The notes beneath the pieces were generated by a model. It saw only the letters and a list, made by a program, of their open reading frames with translations, had not been told where the DNA came from and did no database searches. Shown one piece after another: positions 24,135 through 32,457 of a DNA stretch of 64,000 nt (its first letter is position 1; each line of letters begins with the position of its first letter). This stretch comes from JACDAV01 sp964626755 (GTDB taxonomy: Bacteria > Chloroflexota > Limnocylindria > Limnocylindrales > CSP1-4): contig CAZVGO010000050.1 in assembly GCA_964626755.1 (NCBI GenBank), positions 209,950-273,949 of the forward strand, read 5' to 3'. The translations under genes were made by a program, and so were the position numbers.

Positions 24135-24725
24135 TCAGTCGGGGGAGTGAGCGCCGGGGGCCGGCGTAGGACCTTTGGTCATCGCCGTCCCCGCGGTCTC
24201 CCCGGCCGGCCGGGCCATGCCGGCCGCGATCGCGACGACGATCCCGGCGCCGATCAGGACGTCGCCGATGCTGAACACGTTCGCGAACGGCATCCAGTCG
24301 GGCATCGCGAAGACGTCCGTGAGGGGCCCGAGCACCGCCCGGTTGGTCACGATGCTGTTCGAAAAGCCGGTCGCCGGGTCCAGTCCCGCGAACGCCAGGG
24401 CGGCCGCGTCTGCCGGCATGTAGCCGCCGTTGGCGACGATCGCCAGCAGGTTGGAGATGGCCCCCACGGCAATCAGCTTGAGACCCGGCAGCCGCCAGTT
24501 CCGGAGCACAGCCGCGAGCACGACGAGCGACGAGGCGACGTACAGAATCGGGCCGGCCCCCCCGACCGCGGCCCCGACGGGCTCGCTGAACAGGACGACC
24601 TGGGCGGCCAGGCCGGCGAGCGCGAGCCAGGCCCACTCGAACCGCAGCTCGGCCAGGTTGGCCACGCGCCCGCCCCGGACGAGCCCGACGATGATCCCGA
24701 GCGGGATCGCGTAGAGGATGAACAC
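24135..24725 (-). CDS. DUF5317-like multi-pass membrane protein
   Basis: 196 residues from GTG 24725, 2 nt after the DinB stop. Five to six hydrophobic helices; NWRLPGLKLIAVGAISNLLAIVANGGYMP followed by FSNSIV and FSIGDVLIGAG is the pattern I associate with the DUF5317 family, which is frequent in Actinomycetota and Chloroflexota. The conserved NGGxMP and the Asp in the late helix could be functional. Biochemical role unknown. Confidence 0.7.
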   Translation of the reverse strand: MFILYAIPLGIIVGLVRGGRVANLAELRFEWAWLALAGLAAQVVLFSEPVGAAVGGAGPILYVASSLVVLAAVLRNWRLPGLKLIAVGAISNLLAIVANGGYMPADAAALAFAGLDPATGFSNSIVTNRAVLGPLTDVFAMPDWMPFANVFSIGDVLIGAGIVVAIAAGMARPAGETAGTAMTKGPTPAPGAHSPD

Positions 24726-24727
24726 CC

Positions 24728-25222
24728 TCAGCCGCCCCGGGCGTCGAGGATCGCGGCGATCTGGGCCACGTGCTCCTCGAGGTGAGCGGCCACGAAACGT
24801 TCCGCCGACTGGCTGACCGTCAGGACGCCCCGGGTCGGGTGGACGCCGGTTCGCTCGGTCTCCGCCGGCGACAACTCGCGGAGCCGGCGCGTCAGGCGGC
24901 CCGCGTCCGCCTCGATCCGATCGAACAGCTCGCGCAGCGGCAGGCTTCGGTCGCGCTCGATGACCCCGATCCGGAGCTCGTTGTCGGCCACCCGGCCGAA
25001 GGGGGCAGGCTGGTCCTGCCCGGCGAGGATCCGCTCGATCTCGCCGAGCCAGAAGGGCAGCATCTCGGTGACGTGGGCCAGCGTCTCCCGAGGCCCCCAG
25101 CTCGCCTCCGGCTCGGTCCCGAACCGCTCGCTGAGTGGCCACGGCTCGCCGGCCTCGACCCGGGCCCGCTGGCCCGCGAGGCCCTCAGCCGCCCCGTCGA
25201 TCCGCCCAATCAGCTCGTCCAT
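24728..25222 (-). CDS. DinB-family four-helix protein
   Basis: 164 residues. SWGPRETLAHVTEMLPFWLGEIERIL and SAERFVAAHLEEHVAQIAAIL give the two His-bearing helices of the DinB/YfiT metal site, three His in total. Family members are bacillithiol- or mycothiol-dependent transferases or metal-dependent hydrolases. It forms a two-gene unit with the DUF5317 protein. Confidence 0.8.
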   Translation of the reverse strand: MDELIGRIDGAAEGLAGQRARVEAGEPWPLSERFGTEPEASWGPRETLAHVTEMLPFWLGEIERILAGQDQPAPFGRVADNELRIGVIERDRSLPLRELFDRIEADAGRLTRRLRELSPAETERTGVHPTRGVLTVSQSAERFVAAHLEEHVAQIAAILDARGG

Positions 25223-25318
25223 GGGCCCCAGTTTCCCACCCCGGACGGCCGTCTGGATTGGGCAACAGGTTTACGATGAGGGCCATTTCGTTCCGAGTCA
25301 CGCAGCGGAGCAAGACCG

Positions 25319-26500
25319 ATGACCGACACTGCCGCCCGACCGGCGGGCACGCCCGCCGCGAACCAGGCTGGCGCCCGCGTCAACCAGGACGCCTACGCGG
25401 AAGCCAAGGACTTCCTGCCGCTCAACGGCATCGACCACGTCGAGTTCTGGGTCGGCAACGCCCGGCAGGCCTCGGCGTACTACCGCGCCCTTTGGGGCTT
25501 CACCCCGGTTGCCTTCTCCGGGCTCGAGACCGGCGTCCGGGACCGGGCGAGCTACGTCATGCGCCAGAACGACATCACGTTCGTGTTCACGGCGCCACTC
25601 ACGCCCGATGGGGAGATCGCCGAGCACGTCCGCGAGCACGGTGACGGGGTCCACGACATCGCCTTCGCCGTCGACGATGTCGAGTCGGCGTTCCGGGAGA
25701 CGACGAGTCGCGGCGCCCATCCCGCCCAGGAGCCGGCCGAGCTCGACGGCGGCGAGGACGGAATCCTCCGCCGCGGTGCCGTCGGCACGTACGGCGAGAC
25801 GCTCCACTCGTTCGTCGATCGGCGCGACTACCACGGCGCGTTCGCCCCCGGGTACCGGAAGGTGAAGAAGCCGGCCAGGGCCGCCGGCGGCCTGTCGCTC
25901 CTCGAGGTCGATCACTGCGTCGGCAACGTGGCCCTCGGCGAGATGAACAAATTCGTTGACTTCTACCGCGACGTGTTCGGGTTCAGCCAGCTCATCCATT
26001 ACGACGACAAAGTCATCCACACCGAGTACTCCGCGCTCATGTCGAAGGTCATGACCAACGGCAACGGCCGGATCAAGTTCCCGATCAACGAGCCCGCGAC
26101 CGCGAAGAAGAAGAGCCAGATCCAGGAGTACCTCGACTGGTACCGCTCGCCGGGCTGCCAGCACATCGCGCTCCGGACGGAGAAGATCGTCGAGACTGTC
26201 GGCCGGCTGCGCGAGAACGGGGTCGAGTTCCTCGGCCTGCCGCACGAGTATTACGCGACGCTCGCGGACCGGGTGGGCGATGTCGGCGTGCCGATCGATA
26301 CGCTCGAGGAGCTCGGGATCGAGGCCGACCGGGACGAGGAGGGCTACCTCCTCCAGATCTTCACGCGCCCCGTCCAGGACCGCCCGACGTTCTTCTTCGA
26401 GATCATCGAACGGCACGGCTCGCGCGGCTTCGGGGTCGGTAACTTCAAGGCGCTGTTCGAGGCGATCGAGCGGGAGCAGGCGAAGCGCGGGAACCTCTGA
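25319..26500 (+). CDS. hpd: 4-hydroxyphenylpyruvate dioxygenase
   Basis: 393 residues with two VOC domains. The Fe(II) ligands are His199 (EVDHCVGN), His282 (GCQHIALRT) and Glu361 (FFFEIIERHG), and the C-terminal SRGFGVGNFKALFEAIE gate helix is present. It converts 4-hydroxyphenylpyruvate to homogentisate in tyrosine catabolism. The next two steps are encoded downstream (hmgA at 32458 and a fumarylacetoacetase family gene at 29754), all on the same strand but separated by unrelated genes. Confidence 0.97.
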   Translation: MTDTAARPAGTPAANQAGARVNQDAYAEAKDFLPLNGIDHVEFWVGNARQASAYYRALWGFTPVAFSGLETGVRDRASYVMRQNDITFVFTAPLTPDGEIAEHVREHGDGVHDIAFAVDDVESAFRETTSRGAHPAQEPAELDGGEDGILRRGAVGTYGETLHSFVDRRDYHGAFAPGYRKVKKPARAAGGLSLLEVDHCVGNVALGEMNKFVDFYRDVFGFSQLIHYDDKVIHTEYSALMSKVMTNGNGRIKFPINEPATAKKKSQIQEYLDWYRSPGCQHIALRTEKIVETVGRLRENGVEFLGLPHEYYATLADRVGDVGVPIDTLEELGIEADRDEEGYLLQIFTRPVQDRPTFFFEIIERHGSRGFGVGNFKALFEAIEREQAKRGNL

Positions 26501-26576
26501 GCTCTGTTACGGCCGCTTCCTTCGCTAACTCCAAACCCTGTGCCAGTACGCAGGGTGGCGCGGCCACTCTCTCACC

Positions 26577-27050
26577 GTGCATCACGTCACCGACACCCCG
26601 GCGCCGGCGCCTTCACTGAACCGGCTCGCGGCATCGGCTACGACCCACTGCCTCACGGGCTGCGCGATCGGAGAGGTTCTCGGTCTCGTCGTCGCGTCCG
26701 CCCTCGGCTGGCCGGTCGCGGCCTCGATCGCCCTTGCTATCGTCCTGGCGTTCGCCTTCGGGTATTTGCTGACGCTGCGGCCGCTCGTCGTCGGCGGGCT
26801 CGCCCTCGGCGACGCCGCACGCCTCGCGTTTGCCGCCGACACGCTCTCGATCACAGTGATCGAGATCACAGACAACGCGGTGATCCTGGCGGTTCCGGGA
26901 GCGATGGACGCGGGCCTCGAGGCACCACTGTTCTGGGGTGCGCTCGCCTTCTCGTTGCTGATTGCCTGGATCGTGGCGTTCCCCGTAAACCGCTGGCTGA
27001 TCGCCCGAGGCCGCGGCCACGCCGTCGTGCATGGCCGCGGCCATCAGTGA
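26577..27050 (+). CDS. DUF4396 membrane protein
   Basis: 157 residues from GTG 26577. THCLTGCAIGEVLGLV near residue 23 is the conserved motif of DUF4396 (His, two Cys and Glu at the start of the first helix), followed by three more helices and NRWLIARGRGH at the end. The His/Cys cluster suggests metal binding. Some family members are found next to multicopper oxidases or copper-resistance genes. Function otherwise unknown. Confidence 0.75.
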   Translation: MHHVTDTPAPAPSLNRLAASATTHCLTGCAIGEVLGLVVASALGWPVAASIALAIVLAFAFGYLLTLRPLVVGGLALGDAARLAFAADTLSITVIEITDNAVILAVPGAMDAGLEAPLFWGALAFSLLIAWIVAFPVNRWLIARGRGHAVVHGRGHQ

Positions 27051-27068
27051 GCCGGTCCCCGGGCGCGG

Positions 27069-27884
27069 CTATTGAGCCCCGACGAACTCGAGGGTGGCGA
27101 GCAGCCGATCGAGGGACGCAACGGCGGCGTCGAATTTGTCCGGCGTCGCGGCGACCACCACGTTGATGCCCTGTCCCGGGCCCGTCCGGACCTCGACGAA
27201 TCGCCAGCGCTCCGGGAACGGCTGCCGATCCCACGAGCCCCCGCTCCAGCGAAATACCCTGTCCGGAGGGCCCGGATCCACGTCCATGTCGATGACGGTT
27301 GCCGGGTATCCTCCGACAGTCGTCGACCGTGGCTGCCCTACCGTGAGGAAGGTCTTGGTCCGCAGCCAGGCCACAAGATCCGCTGGCCAGGGCTCGGGTG
27401 GGTCTGCGACTCCCGCGCCGGAGACTTGCAACGACGCAATGCTTCCGACACCTCCGACGTACGGATAACTCCACCCGATCCCGTCGTTGACGTCGAAGTC
27501 CAAACGGAAGCCGTCAACGAGCAGGAAGGAAATCGGGACCTCCATCGCCTTGGACGTGTAGACGATCTCCGTCGGCGCCGGTGATGGCGGTGTCGTGTCC
27601 GGAACCGGGGATGGGGAAGCCGTGGGAGTGCCGATCCCGGAATCGGTCGGTCGGCCGGCAATGGCCAGGGCAACGACCGCAACGAGGATGACGGCTGCCG
27701 CGGCGGCAATCATGCGCTGCGTGGTGTTCACGTGGATGTCCTTCCAGTTGAGGCGCCACGCGGGTCGCTGAGGCTGTCGCCCGATCCGGTCCGCGACCAC
27801 GTCGATGACGCGATCGGGGACCTCCGTCGGACCGTCGGCGAACCAGCGGTCGAGGAGTCGTTCGATGTCGCGATCGGGCTTCAT
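27069..27884 (-). CDS. Anti-sigma factor-like single-pass membrane protein
   Basis: 271 residues from ATG 27884, overlapping the sigma-factor stop by 4 bp. A short cytoplasmic N-terminus (about 1-52) is followed by one helix (about 58-78), a Pro/Ser/Thr linker and an extracytoplasmic beta-rich domain. This is the architecture of membrane anti-sigma factors that hold an ECF sigma. No HxxxCxxC zinc motif is present. The overlap with the sigma gene is the main evidence for its role. Confidence 0.75.
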   Translation of the reverse strand: MKPDRDIERLLDRWFADGPTEVPDRVIDVVADRIGRQPQRPAWRLNWKDIHVNTTQRMIAAAAAVILVAVVALAIAGRPTDSGIGTPTASPSPVPDTTPPSPAPTEIVYTSKAMEVPISFLLVDGFRLDFDVNDGIGWSYPYVGGVGSIASLQVSGAGVADPPEPWPADLVAWLRTKTFLTVGQPRSTTVGGYPATVIDMDVDPGPPDRVFRWSGGSWDRQPFPERWRFVEVRTGPGQGINVVVAATPDKFDAAVASLDRLLATLEFVGAQ

Positions 27885-28507
27885 GCCGAACGACCTCCCG
27901 GGATGGCAACTCGGGCGTCCGCCTCGAGGGCGGCCCGCATGGCGCGATGGGCGTGATGGAGTCGAGAGCGGGCGGTGCCCGCGGGAATGCCGAGCGTCTC
28001 GGCGATCTCGGCCGGGGCGAGGCCCACGAAGTGATGGAGCACGAGGATGGCCCGCTGTTCGGGCGGGAGCCGCCGGAAGCCACGCTCCAGCTGGTCCCGG
28101 TCGGCGATCGTGAGCAGTTCGTCCGGCGCGGCCGGCCCGTCGACCGGCAGCACGCGGAGGTTCATGACCCGACGTCGCTCGCGCGTCGCCTGGGAGATGC
28201 AGACGTTGACCAGGAGGCGGTGCAGCCATGCGTCGAATCGGTCCGGATCGCGGAGTCCCTTCAGGTCGCGCCAGGCGATCACCAGTGCGTCCTGGAGGGC
28301 ATCCTCGGCCCGATCGGCATCGCGGAGGATCCGCTGTGCGATTGCGAAGAGCCTGTCACTTCGAACGCGGATCAGGTCGACGTATGCCTCCCGATCCCCG
28401 TTTCGCGCAGAGTCGACGAGATCGCGATCCACCTGCTCTGCCCCTCGTGCGCCCAGCGGGGGGCGCCGTCCAACCCTAATGGTGGGACGCCGGCCGGCAG
28501 CGTTCAT
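27881..28507 (-). CDS. ECF-type RNA polymerase sigma factor
   Basis: 208 residues. Region 2 runs YVDLIRVRSDRLFAIAQRIL then DAEDALQDALVIAWRDL-like sequence (ADRAEDALQDALVIAW) and RFDAWLHRLLVNVC. Region 4 has FRRLPPEQRAILVLHHFVGL and the recognition helix APAEIAETLGIPAGTARSRL. Typical ECF size and layout. Paired with the anti-sigma gene through an ATGA overlap, so an extracytoplasmic signal probably releases it. The target promoter is not visible here. Confidence 0.93.
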   Translation of the reverse strand: MNAAGRRPTIRVGRRPPLGARGAEQVDRDLVDSARNGDREAYVDLIRVRSDRLFAIAQRILRDADRAEDALQDALVIAWRDLKGLRDPDRFDAWLHRLLVNVCISQATRERRRVMNLRVLPVDGPAAPDELLTIADRDQLERGFRRLPPEQRAILVLHHFVGLAPAEIAETLGIPAGTARSRLHHAHRAMRAALEADARVAIPGGRSA

Positions 28508-28536
28508 TCATTACAAAGAGGGCTGGACCCTGCGGC

Positions 28537-28559
28537 TAGACTCGCGGCGGGAAGGAGGG
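28537..28559 (+). promoter_or_regulatory. -10 element TAGACT with leader and GAAGGAGGG ribosome site
   Basis: TAGACT (28537-28542) followed by GAAGGAGGG (28551-28559), 4 nt before ATG 28564. The same hexamer as at 29742 and 60954 but here with a normal ribosome site, so not every gene is leaderless. Confidence 0.5.
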
Positions 28560-28563
28560 TGCG

Positions 28564-29058
28564 ATGGAGTGGTACCCGTGGGTCGTGTTCGTCCACGTGG
28601 CGGCGTCATTCCTGTTCTTCATGGGCCACGGAGCCTCGATGTGGGTGTCCGACCAGGTCCGCCGGGAGCGTGACCCGGTGCGGATCCGGTCGCTGCTCGA
28701 GCTGTCCAGCCGCAGCCTGGGGCTCGTCTACGCATCGCTCGTGGTCCTTCTCGTTGCGGGGATCGCGGCCGGAATCATGGGCGGGCACTTCGGCCGGGGG
28801 TGGATCTGGGCGGCGATCGTCGTCCTCGTCGCTCTCATCGTGCTGATGTACGTGCTCGCGTCGCGCTACTACGGGCGCGTCCGCGAAGCCGTCGGGATCC
28901 GCTCGTACCTGACGCCGAAGGGCGCCCCTGACCCCACGCCGGCCGCCCCACAGGAGCTCGCCGCCCTGCTCGATTCGCGGCGGTCGGACGTCATCGGGCT
29001 CGTCGGGATCCTCGGGCTCCTGGTCATCCTCTGGCTGATGTACTTCAAGCCGTTCTGA
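28564..29058 (+). CDS. DUF2269-like integral membrane protein
   Basis: 164 residues with four helices (about 7-26, 50-70, 80-102, 141-159). The opening VVFVHVAASFLFFMGHGASM with two His in the first helix resembles DUF2269/DUF2214-type and CopD-like membrane proteins. Charged loops RRERDPVRIRSLLELSSRS follow helix 1. Possibly haem or metal binding; function unknown. Confidence 0.6.
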   Translation: MEWYPWVVFVHVAASFLFFMGHGASMWVSDQVRRERDPVRIRSLLELSSRSLGLVYASLVVLLVAGIAAGIMGGHFGRGWIWAAIVVLVALIVLMYVLASRYYGRVREAVGIRSYLTPKGAPDPTPAAPQELAALLDSRRSDVIGLVGILGLLVILWLMYFKPF

Positions 29059-29148
29059 CGGGCACCGAGAAACCGGGGCGCTGATCCGGGCGTATCGATG
29101 GGTGTCGCCACGCGACACACACCCCCGATTTGCCAGAGGAGATTCACC

Positions 29149-29664
29149 GTGCGCATCCGGTTGTTCCTTCCCATTGTCGCGGCGGTCGCGCTGGCCGCCT
29201 GCGCGGGCACCGCGGCGTCGCCGTCGGTGGCCGCGCCGACAGTGGCCCCGCCGACTGTGGCCCCGCCGACTGTCGCCCCGCCGACCGAGGCTCCGTCGGC
29301 CACCGTCGCCGCCGGTGCGACCACGGTGATGGTCGCCACATCCGACCTGGGCCAGATCCTCGTCGACGGGCAGGGCCGGACGCTGTACCTCTTCACCCCC
29401 GACGAGGCCGGCACTCCCACCTGCTATGACGACTGCGCCCTCGCGTGGCCGCCGCTCCTCACCGAAGGCGACATCACGGTCGGGGCGGGCCTCGACGACT
29501 CCGACTTCAGCACCGCCACCCGGACCGACGGCGGCGACCAGGTGAAGACCGGCACCTGGCCGCTCTACTACTACGCGGGCGACGAAGCCCCTGGCGATAC
29601 GAACGGTCAAGGCCTCCAGGGGATCTGGTACGTCGTCAGCCCGAGCGGTGAGGCCATCCGGTAG
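29149..29664 (+). CDS. Secreted lipoprotein with PF03640-type repeats
   Basis: 171 residues from GTG 29149 (GAGGAG site 7 nt upstream). The lipobox is LAAC after a 15-residue hydrophobic stretch. A run of VAPPT repeats forms a stalk, then the conserved repeats TSDLGQILVDGQGRTLYLF with CYDDCALAWPPLL (two Cys, probably a disulfide) and TGTWPLYYYAGDEAPGDTNGQG. This is the 'secreted repeat of unknown function' family, common in Actinomycetota and Chloroflexota and often next to oxidase or electron-transfer genes. Role unknown. Confidence 0.85.
   Translation: MRIRLFLPIVAAVALAACAGTAASPSVAAPTVAPPTVAPPTVAPPTEAPSATVAAGATTVMVATSDLGQILVDGQGRTLYLFTPDEAGTPTCYDDCALAWPPLLTEGDITVGAGLDDSDFSTATRTDGGDQVKTGTWPLYYYAGDEAPGDTNGQGLQGIWYVVSPSGEAIR
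29227..29286 (+). repeat. 15-bp tandem repeat coding VAPPT
   Basis: Four 15-bp units encode VAAPT, VAPPT, VAPPT and VAPPT in the lipoprotein stalk. In frame; likely to vary in copy number between strains. Confidence 0.8.
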
Positions 29665-29688
29665 GTCCACTCCCGGACGCGCTTCAAT

Positions 29689-29720
29689 CCGGCGCCCCGA
29701 CGGCGGGGCGCCGGCCCTTT
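29689..29720 (+). terminator. Strong GC hairpin terminator after the lipoprotein gene
   Basis: CCGGCGCCCC (29689-29698) pairs perfectly with GGGGCGCCGG (29705-29714) around a 6-nt loop, followed by CCCTTT. Only three T, so termination may rely on stem strength. Confidence 0.65.
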
Positions 29721-29741
29721 CTGCCCGGATCGCCCCGGGGC

Positions 29742-29747
29742 TAGACT
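29742..29747 (+). promoter_or_regulatory. -10 element TAGACT, leaderless promoter of the fumarylacetoacetase gene
   Basis: TAGACT then 6 nt then GTG 29754, no ribosome site between. Matches the window-wide leaderless pattern. Confidence 0.65.
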
Positions 29748-29753
29748 CGGGGC

Positions 29754-30785
29754 GTGAAGATCGCCCATGTCCGCGAGCGGCACGGACCCGCCGGCGCTCC
29801 GTGGCGGCTGGCGGCGGCGCTGGACAACCCGCCGACCAGATGGCTCGATCTCGAGGTCGCCCGGCGGCGGCTCGCCGCGGCGGATCCCGGTCGGACCCAC
29901 AACAGCGTCCTGTTCCGCTCGCCGCTCACGACGCTCGACGACCACCTCGCGGCCGGCCTGAGCGTTGAGGCGCTCGCCGAGCTCGTCGACGGATTCGAGC
30001 CCCGCGGCGGACCGGACGAGGACGACGCCGTCGTCGACGGAGCGGACCTGCGCTTCGGGCCGCCGATCCTCCGGCCGCCGTCGTTCCGCGACTTCTACGC
30101 GTTCGAGCGGCACGTCAAGACGATGTGGGAGCGACGCGGCGGGGAGGTGCCCGAGGCCTGGTATCGCCTGCCGATCTTCTACTTCAGCAATGCATCGGAG
30201 ATCCGGGGTCCGGACGAGCCGGTCAACCCACCGCGCGGCTCGGCGGAGCTCGACTTCGAGCTGGAGGTCGCGGCCATCGTCGACACCCCGGCCGCGGACC
30301 TGCCGGCCGGCCGGGCGGAGGAGGCGATCGGCGGCTACACGATCCTCAACGACTGGTCGGCGCGCGACCTCCAGCGCGAGGAGACCGCCGTCCGCCTCGG
30401 GCCGGCGAAGGGCAAGGACTTCGCGTCGACGATCGGGCCGTGGCTCGTCACGCCTGACGAGCTGGCCTCGGCGCGCCGCGGCAAGGGCTACGACCTCGCC
30501 ATGACGGCCACGGTGTGCGGCCCATCGGGCGTGACCGTGGAGGTCAGCCACGGGACATGGGCGGACATCCAGTTCAGCTTCGGCGAGATGCTCGAGCGGG
30601 CCTCGGCGGATGTCCGCGTCCGGCCGGGCGACCTCGTTGGCAGCGGGACCGTGGGGACCGGCTGCCTTCTCGAGGTGAAGGACTCGACCCTGGGGAGGTG
30701 GCTCGAGCCGGGCGACGAGGTCGTGTTGTCGATCGAGCGGCTCGGCGAGCTGCGGAGCCCGGTCGTCGCGCGGGGGCCCGGATGA
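29754..30785 (+). CDS. Fumarylacetoacetate hydrolase family protein
   Basis: 343 residues. FRDFYAFERHVKTMW holds the catalytic His region, and the FAH metal site acidic residues follow in ELDFELEVAAIVDT, together with GGYTILNDWSARDLQ and GSGTVGTGCLLE. It should hydrolyse fumarylacetoacetate to fumarate and acetoacetate, the last step after hpd and hmgA. The N-terminal domain is shorter than in eukaryotic FAH, which is normal in bacteria. Its stop overlaps the next gene by 4 bp. No maleylacetoacetate isomerase is in view. Confidence 0.9.
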   Translation: MKIAHVRERHGPAGAPWRLAAALDNPPTRWLDLEVARRRLAAADPGRTHNSVLFRSPLTTLDDHLAAGLSVEALAELVDGFEPRGGPDEDDAVVDGADLRFGPPILRPPSFRDFYAFERHVKTMWERRGGEVPEAWYRLPIFYFSNASEIRGPDEPVNPPRGSAELDFELEVAAIVDTPAADLPAGRAEEAIGGYTILNDWSARDLQREETAVRLGPAKGKDFASTIGPWLVTPDELASARRGKGYDLAMTATVCGPSGVTVEVSHGTWADIQFSFGEMLERASADVRVRPGDLVGSGTVGTGCLLEVKDSTLGRWLEPGDEVVLSIERLGELRSPVVARGPG

Positions 30786-31900
30786 CCTCAATCACAGGTG
30801 CCCGGGTCGTTCCGCCGGTCATCCCGGCCGGCCTCGACACCCCCTGCCTGGTCGTCTACGTCGACGCGGTCGAGGCGAACGCCCGGCGCCTGGGCGGCGA
30901 GCTCGATGCCCGTGGGGTGCGACTCAGGCCACACGTGAAGACCCACAAGAGCATCCGGCTCGCGCGGATCCAGCTCGAGACCGGCGCGGCCGGTATCACC
31001 GTCGGCAACCTCGGCGAGGCGGAGGTCATGGCGGCGGGGGGGATCGACGACATCTTCGTCGCCTATCCAGTCTGGGCGGAAGGCCCGAAGGCGCCCCGAC
31101 TGCGTGCGCTCCACGACGCCGTCCGCCGGTTTGCCGTCGGCGTCGACTCGGTCCCCGGAGCAGAGCGGCTGGCCGTTGCTGTCCGCGGGTCGTCCCGGCG
31201 TCTCGACGTGCTCGTCGAGATCGACCCGGGCAACGGGCGGACGGGCGTCGCCCCGGGTCGCGCGGTGGATGTCGCACTCGCGGCGCAATCCCTCGGTCTC
31301 AGGGTCGCCGGGGTCTTCGCTCACGGCGGCCACGCGTACGGCGGCCGGGACGCGGCCGGCGCGGCTGCCGACGAGGTCGCGACGCTCGGCGCGGCCGCGG
31401 CAGCGCTGCGTCGAGCCGGGCTCGAAACCCCGATCGTGTCCGCCGGCTCGACGCCGACCGCGGTCCTCGCGGCGCGTGGCGAGGTCAATGAGATTCGCGC
31501 CGGGACCTACCTGCTCGGGGACCGGCAGCAGCTCGCGCTGGGCTCGGCACAAGCAGACAGCCTTGCCCTGTGGGTGGCCGCCACGGTCGTGTCGACCGCC
31601 GTCCCCGGCCAGGTCGTACTCGACGCCGGCGCCAAGAGCCTGACGAAGGACCGCCCGGAATACCTAACGGGCCATGGTCTTCTGCCTGCCTATCCCGACG
31701 CGGTCATCGATCGACTGTCGGACTACCACGGGGTCGTGCGGATTCCACCCAACACGGCCGCGCCCGGGCTCGGCGACGTCGTCGCGATCCTCCCGAACCA
31801 CGCCTGCCCGGTAGTCGACCTGTTCGACTCGTTCGTCGCCGTCCGGGCCGGGGAGATCGTCGGGGTGTGGCCGGTCGACGCCCGCGGACGGAGCGGCTGA
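30782..31900 (+). CDS. D-threonine aldolase/D-serine dehydratase-like PLP enzyme
   Basis: 372 residues from ATG 30782. A type III (alanine-racemase-like) PLP barrel with RPHVKTHKS (PLP Lys at about 53) is followed by a C-terminal beta domain whose NHACPVVDLF motif supplies the His and Cys metal ligands of DSD1 and DTA enzymes. These cleave or dehydrate D-amino acids or D-hydroxy-amino acids. It is translationally coupled to the fumarylacetoacetase gene, an unexpected partner. The substrate cannot be decided from sequence. Confidence 0.87.
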   Translation: MTSITGARVVPPVIPAGLDTPCLVVYVDAVEANARRLGGELDARGVRLRPHVKTHKSIRLARIQLETGAAGITVGNLGEAEVMAAGGIDDIFVAYPVWAEGPKAPRLRALHDAVRRFAVGVDSVPGAERLAVAVRGSSRRLDVLVEIDPGNGRTGVAPGRAVDVALAAQSLGLRVAGVFAHGGHAYGGRDAAGAAADEVATLGAAAAALRRAGLETPIVSAGSTPTAVLAARGEVNEIRAGTYLLGDRQQLALGSAQADSLALWVAATVVSTAVPGQVVLDAGAKSLTKDRPEYLTGHGLLPAYPDAVIDRLSDYHGVVRIPPNTAAPGLGDVVAILPNHACPVVDLFDSFVAVRAGEIVGVWPVDARGRSG

Positions 31901-31903
31901 CCC

Positions 31904-32425
31904 GTGGCCGCCCCGACCCATCCCGCCGCCCTGACGATCGACGCGCTGACCGAGGCCGATTGGCCGGCGGTCCGGCGGATCTTCGAGGAGGGGATTGCCA
32001 CCGACATCGCCACGCTCGAGATCGAGGCGCCCGGCTGGCCGGAATGGGACGCCTCGCACCGGAACGGCTGCCGGTTTGTCGCCCGGCGCGGCAGCGAGGT
32101 CGTCGGCTGGATCGCCCTGAGCGCCCCGCCGCCGCGACGCGTCTATGCCGGCGTCGCCTGGCTGAGCGTCTATGTCGCGGCCGTGGAACGGAATCGTGGC
32201 GTCGGGCGGGCGCTGTTCGATGCGCTCATCCCGGCGTCGGAGGCCGAAGGGCTGTGGACGATCCAGGCCGGGGTCATCGCCGAGAACCTGGCGAGCCTCG
32301 CCCTCCACGAGCGGGCGGGCTTCCGGCGGATCGGCGTCCAGGAGCGGCTCGGGCGGGACCGCGGCGGCCGGTGGCGCGACGTCGTGCTCCTCGAGCGCCG
32401 CAGCCGAACCGTCGGCGGACCGTGA
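31904..32425 (+). CDS. GNAT N-acetyltransferase, phosphinothricin acetyltransferase-like
   Basis: 173 residues from GTG 31904, 3 nt after the preceding stop. LTEADWPAVRRIFEEGIAT at the start, WLSVYVAAVERNRGVGRALF as the acetyl-CoA motif A and NLASLALHERAGFRRIGVQER at the end are the pattern of the PAT/bar-type GNAT group, which acetylates amino groups of amino acid-like molecules such as methionine sulfoximine. The physiological substrate is uncertain. Confidence 0.88.
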   Translation: MAAPTHPAALTIDALTEADWPAVRRIFEEGIATDIATLEIEAPGWPEWDASHRNGCRFVARRGSEVVGWIALSAPPPRRVYAGVAWLSVYVAAVERNRGVGRALFDALIPASEAEGLWTIQAGVIAENLASLALHERAGFRRIGVQERLGRDRGGRWRDVVLLERRSRTVGGP

Positions 32426-32433
32426 TGCCCGGG

Positions 32434-32452
32434 TAGGATTGCCCCGGAGGAG
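32434..32452 (+). promoter_or_regulatory. -10 element TAGGAT and ribosome site of hmgA
   Basis: TAGGAT (32434-32439) and CGGAGGAG (32445-32452), 5 nt before ATG 32458. The transcript would start close to the ribosome site, giving a very short leader. Confidence 0.45.
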
Positions 32453-32457
32453 CGCCG

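Noticed and set aside
27069..28229. 386-codon frame starting inside the sigma-factor gene
   Set aside because: Only the part after ATG 27884 is a real protein; the upstream part is a shadow of the sigma factor.
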